49,743 nt of DNA, taken from a virus. Positions 6,999-15,013 of the stretch are shown here, in pieces. The position numbers and the translations under genes are program-made. The notes beneath the pieces were generated by a model, which made no database searches, had not been told where the DNA came from, and was given only the letters and a program-made list of their open reading frames with translations. The stretch spans positions 1 through 49,743 of the IMG/VR virus record IMGVR_UViG_3300030430_000175; one strand, written 5' to 3'. Each line of letters begins with the position of its first letter. The first letter of the stretch is position 1.

Positions 6999-7528
6999 TG
7001 CATCTCCAAGTCAAGTTTATCATTTCTTTTTTTGTAATCTTCAGACTCTCTAGCTTTAACATCTATCCAATCATCAGGAATTGTTTCTTCACTAAACCAT
7101 CTAAATCCATTAGCAGTCGCCCACTCTGCGTGTGATCTTTTAGTACCGTCTTTGCGGCGCTTGGCCCCAGGCATGGGAGCAGAGGGGTTTGCAAACAAGA
7201 ATACCAGTTCTGTATTTTTAGGTAATATTTTTTTCACCCAAACATACTTGTTGTATTCTTGGAAGTCCCAAAACCTACCTTTAGATTCTAAAAGTATTTT
7301 TTTTCTGCCAATCTTTCTAACAAAATCAGGCTCATATTTATGCTCAATAATATATGAAACATGATCAGTGTGATGATCCCAGTCTTTTAGAATAGACTCA
7401 TGTAGTAAAGCCTCCCAGATAGAATCATATTTAGTTCCATCTGCTTTTTTATATCTAGGAGGTCTGGGTACTCTAGGCTTTCGCCAACCGCTGGGTGATT
7501 TTTTCTTAGTGCTGATGATTTGCTCCAC
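6995..7528 (-). CDS. T7 endonuclease I-like Holliday junction resolvase
   Basis: The protein matches the phage T7 gene 3 endonuclease pattern: EPDF with Asp68, then LLESKG with Glu81 and Lys83 (the PD-(D/E)XK core). A C-terminal block with SHAEWATANGFRWFSEE and IPDDW closely parallels the family. Glu39 or Glu44 is the likely fourth metal ligand. The enzyme resolves branched DNA before packaging and degrades host DNA in T7. Residues 1-30 form a basic, Pro-rich extension (KKKSPSGWRKPRVPRPPRYK). Starts at GTG 7528 inside the previous gene's end. Confidence 0.88.
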   Translation of the reverse strand: MEQIISTKKKSPSGWRKPRVPRPPRYKKADGTKYDSIWEALLHESILKDWDHHTDHVSYIIEHKYEPDFVRKIGRKKILLESKGRFWDFQEYNKYVWVKKILPKNTELVFLFANPSAPMPGAKRRKDGTKRSHAEWATANGFRWFSEETIPDDWIDVKARESEDYKKRNDKLDLEMQ

Positions 7529-7802
7529 GCTTTGCGTAAGATTCTAGATCAGACATAGTAATATTCTCTATGTTTTTTCCAAGACTTATAAATTTTTTTA
7601 ATTGTTTGCGAACCCATTTAGGGCTATAAAAGCTAAGTCTTATTGCATTATTAGCGTAAAAATAATCTTGATCTGGCAGATAAGTTTTGAAATTATTTTT
7701 ATTTATCTTTGATATGTCTTCTTCTGGTATCAAAGTTCTCAACCAATCAAAAAGTAACTCATCTGCTTTTCGAGAAACTTTCCTACACGCTTTTGAATTC
7801 AT
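7506..7802 (-). CDS. Hypothetical protein between two nucleases (98 aa)
   Basis: ATG at 7802 with GGAG 7 nt upstream, overlapping the exonuclease gene by 20 nt. The product is mixed-charge and probably alpha/beta (LFDWLRTLIPEEDISKIN; KWVRKQLKKFISLGKNIEN). No motif recognised. Its position between the exonuclease and the junction resolvase suggests a recombination-related role, which is inference from context only. Confidence 0.75.
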   Translation of the reverse strand: MNSKACRKVSRKADELLFDWLRTLIPEEDISKINKNNFKTYLPDQDYFYANNAIRLSFYSPKWVRKQLKKFISLGKNIENITMSDLESYAKRGANHQH

Positions 7803-8685
7803 TAGTAATCTCCGAAACTCTGGGTAACGATTTTACTTTTGTCATATATACAGGGCCTTTAGCATAATCAAATACTCTTAGACCCTTTCCATCATTGGAA
7901 TCAGAATAGCAATCAAACTTATAGGCGCAGTAGGTGCAGCCTTTATTAAGTTTCATGTTCCCAGATTTACCGTCTGGTGTGGGAGCGTAGCATCGATCTG
8001 GAGGGGTGTCAGATGATAAAGAAGAAAGTAAACTATCTATTCTAGAGCCTATGTTGATTTTGTCAAGCTCTTCTGGTTGAAAAAATGATAATTCTCCTGT
8101 TTCTTTGTTGATAACTAGAAAGCCCCCATTACTTGTTCCTTCAGCCTCTTCATATCCTGATAGTTGCGCGATGTACCCAAAGGGATCATCTTCTGGAAGT
8201 GTACCATTAGAGAACTTCTGAAAGGCTCTACCCGATGCTGTTTTTATATCTACCACTTCCCCATCTATCTTACAGTCCATATGACCAGAGATGCCTTTTA
8301 CGTTAACTTCTTTTTGGCAGTCACTGACATCATGGCCTGCTATCTTAACTAAGAAAAGAAGCACTTCTTCTAAGATGTGCCCGTACATAAATTTTATAAA
8401 CGTGGAAGGTTGTATATTACCCCCACCGCTTGCTCCTGTTTTGCTCTCATACCAAAGCTGCCTAGAAGGTCTGCCCACGTTTGACATGCGTAATGTAAAA
8501 TTTTTATTTCTTTCAGGAACATTTTTCCACTGTTTGAAAACAGATTTTATATTCTCTGATAACTCATCTATAAGATCGTCAGATATATCTATACTCTCAC
8601 CATCACACAGAGGCTCTAAGGTTTTATATATATCGTCAACTAAATTATTTAAAGAGTTCAAGTTGCCTTCCTTCAAACAGTTCAT
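7783..8685 (-). CDS. PD-(D/E)XK exonuclease, Cas4/RecB-like
   Basis: A RecB-family nuclease core is visible in order: GHILEE (about 102-107), GHMDCKI with Asp137, the DIK motif (Asp146, Lys148) and Gln174-x3-Tyr178. The C-terminal region carries Cys232 and C250-x2-C253-x5-C259, an arrangement that in Cas4 and AddB holds an iron-sulphur cluster. Such enzymes resect DNA ends; in this phage type the gene occupies the place of the T7 gene 6 exonuclease. ATG 8685 overlaps the GIY-YIG gene but has no ribosome site. A TTG at 8661 preceded by AGGAAGG could be the true start. Confidence 0.82.
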   Translation of the reverse strand: MNCLKEGNLNSLNNLVDDIYKTLEPLCDGESIDISDDLIDELSENIKSVFKQWKNVPERNKNFTLRMSNVGRPSRQLWYESKTGASGGGNIQPSTFIKFMYGHILEEVLLFLVKIAGHDVSDCQKEVNVKGISGHMDCKIDGEVVDIKTASGRAFQKFSNGTLPEDDPFGYIAQLSGYEEAEGTSNGGFLVINKETGELSFFQPEELDKINIGSRIDSLLSSLSSDTPPDRCYAPTPDGKSGNMKLNKGCTYCAYKFDCYSDSNDGKGLRVFDYAKGPVYMTKVKSLPRVSEITNEFKSV

Positions 8686-9202
8686 CTAGTTTATCAACAG
8701 CCAGTTGAGGTGAACAAACAAACCACTCACCTTTACGATCATAGTGGTGTCCTAGTAGCGAATGTGCCTCTAGTTCGGCCTCTCTTCTATCATCAACAGA
8801 ATACTTTTTTACTAGCTTATAGTTTCTGTAAGGGGAGGATGTTTGATATTGTTTTAGTCTGTCCACTGCGTCTACAGCCATACCCACTTTACACCAACTA
8901 GGGAAAGAAGGGTTGTATAATACATAAACTTCTCCCTCTAAGTTTATGGAATAATTTTCTAAAGAAGAGAAGGCTGCGTCAGAGAAGCCTTTGTATCTTC
9001 CAGGTTTATGTAATGGGTGATTAATTGAAATGTATTCTCCGTTTACAAACATGCGTCTGTTTTTCATTTCTATTCTTTCACATGCTTGGCAATAATAAAC
9101 GGATTGTTCCCATCTTTTTATTGTTATGTTATCCCCTACGATCAGAGGGGCTTCGCACATCCTGCAATTTTTAGTGGGTTTCTGACCAGTTGTATCCGAC
9201 AT
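8645..9202 (-). CDS. GIY-YIG nuclease (T5orf172/MUG113 type) with zinc finger
   Basis: ATG 9202 has GGAG 6 nt upstream; an ATG 12 nt further up is also in frame. The N terminus has two Cys pairs (CRMC at 13-16, CQAC at 38-41) forming a likely zinc finger. The C-terminal half is a GIY-YIG domain: VYVLYNP, KVGMAVDAVDRLKQYQ with the conserved Arg, and a Glu/His-containing end (EAHSLLGHHY, EWF). It overlaps the 3' end of the polymerase gene by about 32 nt in another frame. Because it neither interrupts a gene nor lies between genes, I favour a resident phage nuclease over a homing endonuclease. Confidence 0.82.
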   Translation of the reverse strand: MSDTTGQKPTKNCRMCEAPLIVGDNITIKRWEQSVYYCQACERIEMKNRRMFVNGEYISINHPLHKPGRYKGFSDAAFSSLENYSINLEGEVYVLYNPSFPSWCKVGMAVDAVDRLKQYQTSSPYRNYKLVKKYSVDDRREAELEAHSLLGHHYDRKGEWFVCSPQLAVDKLDELFEGRQLELFK

Positions 9203-10928
9203 TGTACTCTCCATCTAATGGACAATTAAGATTTAATTTAATACCTGCTTCTCTTATTGCCTCTATGCCTAAGTTGCCTACAGTATCAGAACTCATTTCT
9301 TCTGTTTCTAACTGCCATTCATCGTGTACATTAGCGACAAAGTGAGCATCAATATCTTTTATTTTATCCTGAAATATTATTAATGCCTTCTTCATGACAA
9401 TAGCTCCTGCACTTTGTAGCAGGCTATTTAGTGCAGCATGTTTTGATCGAACAAATATCTTTCGTCCATCAAGCCCTTTTAAATAACCTTTTGAGGCCGC
9501 TCGTTCAACTCTATTTGTAAGAGCTTTGAATGATGGTAAATTATCGAAGAATGATTTTCTAAGTTGCGAACCAAGCTTTGCACCTCCTCCAGCCACTGTT
9601 CCAAGTTTCTGATTTCCTGCTCCGTATAATAGGGCATAGATGAAAGTTTTTGCCTGAGTTCTTGATTCAAGTCCCGCAGATCGTTGGTTAGCTGTATGGA
9701 CATCTCCGTTAACGATTTCATTAGTATAATCCTCATCATTAAGATAGTGTGCAAGCATCCTAAGCTCAAGGCCGCTGGCATCGATTCCAACAAGTCTGTA
9801 TCCCTGGGGCACAGTCCAGCAAGATCTACATTCTTTTCCATATGGAGAGCTACTACTTGGAACTTGGGCTAGGTTAGGACTGTTGTGAGTCATGCGTCCT
9901 GTTATAGTGCCGTTGCTGTTAACAAAGCCATGAACCCTAGAGTTTTCTTCACATTTCAACCAGGACTCTATCTGAGCTATACGCTTTTGATACATGAGAT
10001 AATCACAGATAAGTCCAGCCTCTGGTATATTAACTTTGGAAAGTATCTTTTCATCTACCTGTGGCTGTCCTGTTGGTGTAAATACTTTAGGTCTCCAACC
10101 AAACTCAACTAGATATTCGCCTATCTGTTTTCTAGATCCTAAATTAAAATCAGTAAGCTCTATTCTAGGTATCTTAACATTCTTCCCCCTGGCTTTTACA
10201 GCCGATGACATCTCATTAAATTCAATAAAGCTCAGTCTAGTCTTCTTACCAAAGTTGGTGACTGATGTTTTTAATAGTTTATTTTGTTTAGAAAACTGAG
10301 GATACAAATATGTTGTTTGTTTTTTTGGCAAGAACCTTTCATGAACCTTCTTAACTACCTCATCCATCTTAGAGTTAAGTTCTGAGAGGAGCGACTGGGC
10401 TTTTGGGATGTCAAGCATAAAACCTTTGTCGCGTTGTTTACATATTATTTTATATGTATCCATTTCTATTTGAACAGACTCAGGACTAAACCCCTTGCTA
10501 AGTTTCTTTAACTCTTGGAAGACTCTAAAGTTTAACCTAACATCTTGCACACAGTAGTCTATCATTTCCTGGGAGAAAGTATCGTACTGATCAAACTCAA
10601 TTTTAGGGACTCCAAGAGTGTAACCCCAGGACTCTAGGCCATGTCCTCCCTCACGAACTGGGTTAAAGAGTCTGGATAGAACTAGAGTATCTACAAGTTT
10701 CTTGTCACTTAAATTAGCTACTGTTAGTCTCTCAAGAACTGGCACATCAAAGCCAATAATATTATGGCCTATCAACTTATCTGCGCTTTCGAGATACTCT
10801 ATACCCTTACGTAGGTTTTCATATGTAAATGTTTTTTCTTCTCCACTATCTACATCTAGTGTGCATAGGCACCAGACTTTTGTTGCTTTTACATCGTCTG
10901 TTTCAATATCAAAAACTAGTTGTTTCAA
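9171..10928 (-). CDS. Family A DNA polymerase with 3'-5' exonuclease
   Basis: Replicative polymerase of the T7/Pol I family, 585 residues and therefore compact. Exonuclease motifs: FDIET (Asp7, Glu9), Asp61 in GHNIIGFDVP, and Tyr125-x3-Asp129. Polymerase motifs: A with Asp383 (GIDASGLELR), B R423-x3-K427-x7-Y435-G436, and C with HDE (535-537). The residue equivalent to E. coli Phe762 is Tyr431, as in T7, a state linked to low dideoxy discrimination and reported to be frequent in virulent marine phages. I see no long thioredoxin-binding insertion like T7's. It overlaps the helicase gene by 4 bp, placing primase, helicase and polymerase in one unit. Confidence 0.96.
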   Translation of the reverse strand: MKQLVFDIETDDVKATKVWCLCTLDVDSGEEKTFTYENLRKGIEYLESADKLIGHNIIGFDVPVLERLTVANLSDKKLVDTLVLSRLFNPVREGGHGLESWGYTLGVPKIEFDQYDTFSQEMIDYCVQDVRLNFRVFQELKKLSKGFSPESVQIEMDTYKIICKQRDKGFMLDIPKAQSLLSELNSKMDEVVKKVHERFLPKKQTTYLYPQFSKQNKLLKTSVTNFGKKTRLSFIEFNEMSSAVKARGKNVKIPRIELTDFNLGSRKQIGEYLVEFGWRPKVFTPTGQPQVDEKILSKVNIPEAGLICDYLMYQKRIAQIESWLKCEENSRVHGFVNSNGTITGRMTHNSPNLAQVPSSSSPYGKECRSCWTVPQGYRLVGIDASGLELRMLAHYLNDEDYTNEIVNGDVHTANQRSAGLESRTQAKTFIYALLYGAGNQKLGTVAGGGAKLGSQLRKSFFDNLPSFKALTNRVERAASKGYLKGLDGRKIFVRSKHAALNSLLQSAGAIVMKKALIIFQDKIKDIDAHFVANVHDEWQLETEEMSSDTVGNLGIEAIREAGIKLNLNCPLDGEYNVGYNWSETH

Positions 10929-12568
10929 AGCTCCATTTCCTCATCTTTTTCTTCCACAAAGATTTCATTAAGTCTTCCAGTATCTTTATCATACAGCAAG
11001 TGTCCTGCTATGCCCACCTCTCCAGTGTATCTTGATTTAAGTATACGCATCCTGGTTGTAGAAGCCTCGGTTGGATCATCGGATTGCTGGTTACGTTCAA
11101 GAGCAATCACACAATCTGATATTTGACCGATACCATTTGAGCCTCTTAGATGTGAGAGAGAAACCTCAACCCCATTTTCATGTCCTTTGTTACCGTCTAC
11201 ACGGCGTAAGTGAGAAACAAGCATCATTCCCACTCCTGTTTCTTCGACTAGGGATCTGAGTCTGGTCATAATATTATCAATGGCTCTACGCTCATCACCT
11301 TCAGCCATCGCAGATGTCATCATTCCTAAGTGATCTATTACGACCCACTTACAGTCTAAACCTATGATCATATATCTTAGTTTAGAAAACAATTCATCCA
11401 CATCCTGAACGCCTAAGTGTGAGTGAACTATCAACCTATGAGCGTTTTCTTTATCGTGCAGCTTGTCAAAGTATTTAGACAGCTCACCAGCGGGTAGCTC
11501 ATCCCTTATTTGTTTTATGTAAAGACGCTTGTTAGCTTCTATGGATAACAAACCGTAAACTGTTCTCTTCCAGTTTTCTTCGAGAGCTAGTATTCCAACA
11601 TTGTCATTAGTTGTTTTTAAAAGCCAGTGTTCTAGTTCTCTTGTAACGCTTGACTTTCCAAGCCCTGATCCGCCTGTCCAAGTAACTAACTCACCTTGTC
11701 GCATACCAAATAATTTTTCATTTAGACCTACCCAGGGATAAGGGATAGATTCCTTTTCATCGTTCTTAAAGAACTCTTCTTTCATCTCCGTAATATCAAG
11801 AACGCCTGCTGGAGTATAGGTTTTAGCGGCCCACCAAGCAGCCATGAATGCCGCTGAACGATTGTTCTTGAGCATATCATTAGGATCTTTAAACTCTTCA
11901 GGGAGAAGAACTATTTTACTTTTACCAGGGCGGAATAATCTAGCGACTTTATGTGCTGCCTCTTTACCTACCTTGTCATTATCAAATGCTATGACAATGT
12001 TATCGAAGGACTCAAGGAACTGTAGGTTTTCTTTAACGTCTTTGACAGACCCGCCTGCTCCGTTCTTTACAGACACAACAGGCCATTTGGAACCCATCAT
12101 TTCATACGCAGCCATAGCGTCACACTCACCCTCTGTAAGGGTTATATATTTACCGCCAGTCTGCCATAGCTGCTGCCCAAATAGAGTTGTTCCTTTGGGT
12201 GATCCTCTCCAAATAAATTCTTTTGTTTTGCAGTTACGAACTTTCGTTCCTACCATCTCGTTTGCAATGTAGTAGGGATAAAGGTGGGATTGTACTGAAC
12301 CGTCAGAGTTTGTTGTTGATTTGACTCCAAACTTTTTAGCTGTTTCTAGAGAGATGCTTCTATCTGTTAGCGGTGAAAAAGATCCTTCGTTATTGTTCAT
12401 AGAATTATTTTTATAAGTTCTAAAGTCTTCCACTTTTTCCTCTGGATTATCATAGTTAGGTATTCTTGTGTAGCAACTAAAGCAATATGCAGAACCATCG
12501 TCATTAATACTAGCAGCATCGCTACTGCCACATAACGGACAAGGCTTATGATATTGAACAAATGACAT
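10925..12568 (-). CDS. Primase-helicase (T7 gp4-like)
   Basis: Bifunctional replication protein of 547 residues. The zinc-binding primase finger has Cys10, Cys13, Cys29 and Cys32. The TOPRIM catalytic part has Glu146 (LTEGECD) and Asp196-Asn-Asp198 (AFDND). The DnaB-type helicase half has Walker A at 299-306 (GGSGLGKS) and a Walker B-like VVIDHLG stretch. It unwinds the fork and lays primers for the adjacent polymerase. The gene is preceded by a 41-bp gap holding a UUCG hairpin, and has GGAG before its ATG. Confidence 0.95.
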   Translation of the reverse strand: MSFVQYHKPCPLCGSSDAASINDDGSAYCFSCYTRIPNYDNPEEKVEDFRTYKNNSMNNNEGSFSPLTDRSISLETAKKFGVKSTTNSDGSVQSHLYPYYIANEMVGTKVRNCKTKEFIWRGSPKGTTLFGQQLWQTGGKYITLTEGECDAMAAYEMMGSKWPVVSVKNGAGGSVKDVKENLQFLESFDNIVIAFDNDKVGKEAAHKVARLFRPGKSKIVLLPEEFKDPNDMLKNNRSAAFMAAWWAAKTYTPAGVLDITEMKEEFFKNDEKESIPYPWVGLNEKLFGMRQGELVTWTGGSGLGKSSVTRELEHWLLKTTNDNVGILALEENWKRTVYGLLSIEANKRLYIKQIRDELPAGELSKYFDKLHDKENAHRLIVHSHLGVQDVDELFSKLRYMIIGLDCKWVVIDHLGMMTSAMAEGDERRAIDNIMTRLRSLVEETGVGMMLVSHLRRVDGNKGHENGVEVSLSHLRGSNGIGQISDCVIALERNQQSDDPTEASTTRMRILKSRYTGEVGIAGHLLYDKDTGRLNEIFVEEKDEEMEL

Positions 12569-12589
12569 TTATATCTCCAAATATGAAGA

Positions 12590-12605
12590 AGGGGCCGAAG
12601 CCCCT
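12590..12605 (-). terminator. UUCG-capped hairpin after the 85-aa gene
   Basis: On the minus strand, directly after the stop codon of the 85-residue gene, lies GGGGC-TTCG-GCCCC extended by one A-U pair, followed by TTCTTCAT. The UUCG loop closed by C-G is an exceptionally stable tetraloop. The tract after it is only moderately U-rich, so it may attenuate transcription into the helicase gene or protect the mRNA end rather than stop transcription fully. Confidence 0.65.
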
Positions 12606-12609
12606 GTAG

Positions 12610-12867
12610 TTAAGATGCAAAGCCTGGGAAATCCTCCTCTTCCTCCTCTTCCTCAGAATCAGAACCCATAGCTGCAAACTCAGCCTCAAGTTCTTCAGTG
12701 AACTTTATCTCTGCTGCTTGCAATATATTTAGCCTCGCCTGTATGCCAGAAGCCTCTGAGCGTACACTCTGCACAAGATCTACTAACTGCCGTGCGCGTT
12801 CAGGTAGATCTTCAATGTTGTACTCAGTGTCCTGGTAGGTCACTGTGGGTTTATTTTCCTCGCTCAT
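12610..12867 (-). CDS. Small acidic protein beside SSB (85 aa)
   Basis: ATG at 12867 overlaps the SSB stop (ATGA). Residues 20-65 are helical (IEDLPERARQLVDLVQSVRS) and the C terminus is a run of acidic residues after Ser-Asp-Ser, ending in FPGFAS. It resembles small phage proteins I have seen next to replication genes, without a defined function. The acidic tail with a terminal aromatic resembles the protein-interaction tails of single-stranded DNA-binding proteins, so it could bind the replication complex. That is inference. Confidence 0.75.
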   Translation of the reverse strand: MSEENKPTVTYQDTEYNIEDLPERARQLVDLVQSVRSEASGIQARLNILQAAEIKFTEELEAEFAAMGSDSEEEEEEEDFPGFAS

Positions 12868-13289
12868 AGTTCAGAAATCTCCTCTTCGTCATCTTCAACA
12901 TCAAACTCATCGCCATCCACAGAGTAGCTAACTAACTCTAAAACCTGCATAGCTTGAAAGTCTAACCCACGGTATACTGTGCCACTCCTGGTAACCTCCC
13001 AAGGCTTGTATTGAACCTTAACCTTAGAACCATTACCAACTTTACAGTCTAATGGCCTCTTCTGAGAGTCCAGTAGCTTAGGTGCGCTGCGAATCATACC
13101 ATTAGGGCCATTCACTTTACGCTTTATTACTACAGTCGGGCCTTCCTCCTTGTCTACAACCTTGATGCCCTGAGATCGAAGCTCATCAGCTTTCTCTTCA
13201 GAGACAACTAGATTGACTGTAAAGACAGGCTCGAATGTTGTGTTCGGTGAAGTAACACTAGCCCAATAAGCTATGCCTTCTAGTACCAT
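12864..13289 (-). CDS. Single-stranded DNA-binding protein (OB fold, T7 gp2.5-like)
   Basis: The 141-residue protein starts with a beta-rich segment (MVLEGIAYWASVTSPNTTFE, then VFTVNLVV). A basic middle with VVIKRKVNG and a further strand region (VKVQYKPWEV) follow. It ends in a long acidic tail (DGDEFDVEDDEEEISEL), the hallmark of phage SSBs that use the tail to contact polymerase and helicase. It is the first gene behind the promoter at 13340-13368, has AAAGGAG before its ATG, and precedes primase-helicase and polymerase. Confidence 0.85.
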   Translation of the reverse strand: MVLEGIAYWASVTSPNTTFEPVFTVNLVVSEEKADELRSQGIKVVDKEEGPTVVIKRKVNGPNGMIRSAPKLLDSQKRPLDCKVGNGSKVKVQYKPWEVTRSGTVYRGLDFQAMQVLELVSYSVDGDEFDVEDDEEEISEL

Positions 13290-13325
13290 AAGTATACTCC
13301 TTTATTTTTTGGTTTGTGAAAAATA

Positions 13326-13359
13326 CTATCTACCCCTAGAAAATACCATCTACCCCTAG
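13326..13359 (-). promoter_or_regulatory. Two operator-like 14-bp repeats
   Basis: Two copies of CTATCTACCCCTAG / CCATCTACCCCTAG (+ strand) start exactly 20 bp apart at 13326 and 13346. One fills most of the spacer between the -35 and -10 boxes of the SSB promoter; the other adjoins the -10 box and covers the predicted transcription start. Both places are classic for repressor binding. The same motif occurs at 17308, 17338 and 18928. Confidence 0.7.
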
Positions 13360-13368
13360 TCGTGTCAA
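13340..13368 (-). promoter_or_regulatory. Promoter for the SSB-replication operon
   Basis: On the minus strand, TTGACA (13363-13368) and TATTTT (13340-13345) are separated by 17 bp, a sigma70-type promoter pointing at the SSB gene, whose ATG lies about 45 bp beyond the predicted start. The TGA stop of the upstream 92-residue gene lies inside the TTGACA box. Confidence 0.75.
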
Positions 13369-13643
13369 GCATAATCTTTCTGCCATGTGCGCGATCTTTT
13401 TTTAACGTGCCTGCCTGCGTGACATCTTGCGGCATACCAGTATAACCCGCTCAGATCATCCTTAAGCTGCCTCATACCGACAGTGATTTTACCCCTGCCA
13501 AACTTGGGAGTTACAGTCCCACGCTTATTGCCAATCTTAACGTGGCACATTCGCCAGCCATCTAGATAGTACCAGGTGTCGAATTCATCGCTACGTTTAG
13601 GGTTTAGCAACATTTGTTTTAGTTTTAAAATATCCTCTACCAT
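13365..13643 (-). CDS. Hypothetical protein (92 aa)
   Basis: ATG at 13643 overlaps the previous stop. The product has a beta-rich aromatic core (FDTWYYLDGWRMCHVKIGNK, KFGRGKITVGMRQL) and a basic C terminus (HAGRHVKKRSRTWQKD). No family recognised. It is the last gene before the SSB promoter, whose -35 box contains its stop codon. Confidence 0.7.
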   Translation of the reverse strand: MVEDILKLKQMLLNPKRSDEFDTWYYLDGWRMCHVKIGNKRGTVTPKFGRGKITVGMRQLKDDLSGLYWYAARCHAGRHVKKRSRTWQKDYA

Positions 13644-13861
13644 GTTGCTATGTCATCAATAAACTCAGGAAATAGATTACATAGGTCATCGTCAGTAATG
13701 CGCCAGCTACCTACTTCAGCGCAGCGATCCTCAACAAACCTTATGAATCTGAATTTAATTTTTTCCGAAGGTAGTGGGGAGCCGAGACGCATAGCAAACA
13801 ACTGGCACCACCAGTCATCCACCATTCCGCAAAACTCCGCTCTTGTATCAGTGGCACTCAT
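13637..13861 (-). CDS. Hypothetical protein (74 aa)
   Basis: ATG at 13861, overlapping the preceding gene's end. The product is acidic and aromatic (CGMVDDWWCQLFAMRLGSPL; ITDDDLCNLFPEFIDDI) and probably helical. No family recognised. It sits in a run of overlapped small early genes. Confidence 0.65.
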   Translation of the reverse strand: MSATDTRAEFCGMVDDWWCQLFAMRLGSPLPSEKIKFRFIRFVEDRCAEVGSWRITDDDLCNLFPEFIDDIATW

Positions 13862-14036
13862 TCCTTTCGTCCTCCTGTGTATCTAAATAAACTTTAACAA
13901 AATCCTTTATGAAGTCGCCATGTTTTAGTAATAACCTTATGGCATCCTCGTGCATCTCTTCATTAACCTCTTCAAAACCACAGTAAATTGTAGAGTAACA
14001 CAAGATATGATTGGCTGCATCAATTAAATTTTGCAT
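13848..14036 (-). CDS. Hypothetical helical protein (62 aa)
   Basis: I take ATG 14036, which overlaps the HTH gene's stop as TGATG; an in-frame ATG 9 nt upstream is less well placed. The product is acidic and helical (LIDAANHILCYSTIYCGFEE; LLLKHGDFIKDFVKVYLD). No family recognised. Confidence 0.65.
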   Translation of the reverse strand: MQNLIDAANHILCYSTIYCGFEEVNEEMHEDAIRLLLKHGDFIKDFVKVYLDTQEDERNECH

Positions 14037-14260
14037 CACTGGCATCCTGATTTTCTTATAATAGAACTAACTATCTTTCTAGGTTTTTGTATCTTAGCCG
14101 CTATCTCGGCATTAGTAAACCCACGGCGATAAAGTTTTATTATTTCAACTACATGTGGTTTTGGAGTTTTTATAGCACCAGAGGGCCAGTTCCTTTTCGG
14201 GTACATTATATCCAGGGCATCGTCGCAACCCACTAAAGATTTATAAAATTTAATGCTCAT
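14036..14260 (-). CDS. Small helix-turn-helix protein, candidate regulator (74 aa)
   Basis: Residues about 38-72 form a helix-turn-helix: VVEIIKLYRRGFTNAEIAAK followed by a recognition-type helix (RKIVSSIIRKSG), as in resolvase-type or sigma-like HTH domains. The N-terminal half is short and unassigned. It is the only clear DNA-binding regulator in the window, so it is the natural candidate to bind the five-copy 14-bp operator, though nothing in the sequence proves this. ATG 14260 lies inside the previous gene's end. Confidence 0.7.
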   Translation of the reverse strand: MSIKFYKSLVGCDDALDIMYPKRNWPSGAIKTPKPHVVEIIKLYRRGFTNAEIAAKIQKPRKIVSSIIRKSGCQ

Positions 14261-14714
14261 ACTTTACACCCCTAAAACGCATATCAATAACCTTTGGTTT
14301 GTAATTAAAATAATATTCAGTGTACCCAGCCAGGGAGGTCTCTCGCTTACACTCATCAGGCATACACTGTGGTGGATCAGACCATTCAATATCAGGCACT
14401 GATTCAGGAGGATTCTTAAGCGCCGCAGCACACTTAGTAATAGTCATATGTACCTTGCCATAGCGACTAGTATATTCCTCACCCAGGGCAATCATGTGAT
14501 CCCACAACCACCGATAGTGTTTCTTATTGGTGCGAGTCCATACTGTGCTGGGATGATTCTTGTGGGCTAACTTATACGGTACATTACCGTCACCCTCAAC
14601 ATGGTGAGCGGCGCAAAGCATTTGTGCAGATTCTAAAATCATTTTAACAACATGCTTGTCACACTGCATCTGAGCGGCCTTGACAGGGCAACGATCAATA
14701 TAAAATATATTCAA
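14250..14714 (-). CDS. Conserved phage protein with HKNHP motif (154 aa)
   Basis: The N terminus (MNIFYIDRCPVKAAQMQCDK, then HVVKMILESAQML), the HKNHPSTVW segment and the PPQCMPDE block are hallmarks of a family common in cyanophages and other marine phages. Its rich conserved His, Cys and Asp residues suggest metal binding. Members are sometimes loosely linked to pyrimidine-dimer glycosylase-type repair enzymes, but I cannot confirm that here. The gene is tightly overlapped by both neighbours in the early block. Confidence 0.75.
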   Translation of the reverse strand: MNIFYIDRCPVKAAQMQCDKHVVKMILESAQMLCAAHHVEGDGNVPYKLAHKNHPSTVWTRTNKKHYRWLWDHMIALGEEYTSRYGKVHMTITKCAAALKNPPESVPDIEWSDPPQCMPDECKRETSLAGYTEYYFNYKPKVIDMRFRGVKYEH

Positions 14715-15013
14715 GAGGTTTTCCTCACTTCGTCATAATTGTAACCCCAGAATGCGATGTCATCATGCAAATCTTTTAGGGTATCACGGGCATCAGTAAG
14801 CCGATCATATCTCTCATGACCTGAAGAAGGAACTTTCTCCCTCTGTCTCTCATAATATCTAATACGTTCCATTAGAATATCTTTAACTTCAGTCAGTACA
14901 AGTTCATGTAACTGACCCTTGAACCCTTCGACAGTACTACTGTTAAGTATGAGGGCCTCACGACTCTCAGAATGAATAACGAAATTATCTACAAATAAAT
15001 CTATATTATCCAA
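14711..15013 (-). CDS. Hypothetical charged helical protein (100 aa)
   Basis: Starts with TTG 15013, overlapping the preceding stop, with GGAGG 9 nt upstream. The product has helical, charged stretches (LHELVLTEVKDILMERIRYY, then ERQREKV) and a C-terminal LTDARDTLKDLHDDIAFWGY. No family recognised. The ribosome site is the reason for accepting the unusual TTG start. Confidence 0.65.
   Translation of the reverse strand: MDNIDLFVDNFVIHSESREALILNSSTVEGFKGQLHELVLTEVKDILMERIRYYERQREKVPSSGHERYDRLTDARDTLKDLHDDIAFWGYNYDEVRKTS

Noticed and set aside
8064-8069. A TTGACA on the minus strand inside the exonuclease gene
   Set aside because: It encodes Leu-Asp-Lys in frame and lacks a good -10 box 16-18 bp downstream.
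8645-9202. GIY-YIG gene as an inserted homing endonuclease
   Set aside because: It overlaps the polymerase end and the exonuclease start in the same operon, interrupts nothing, and no intron or intein borders are visible.
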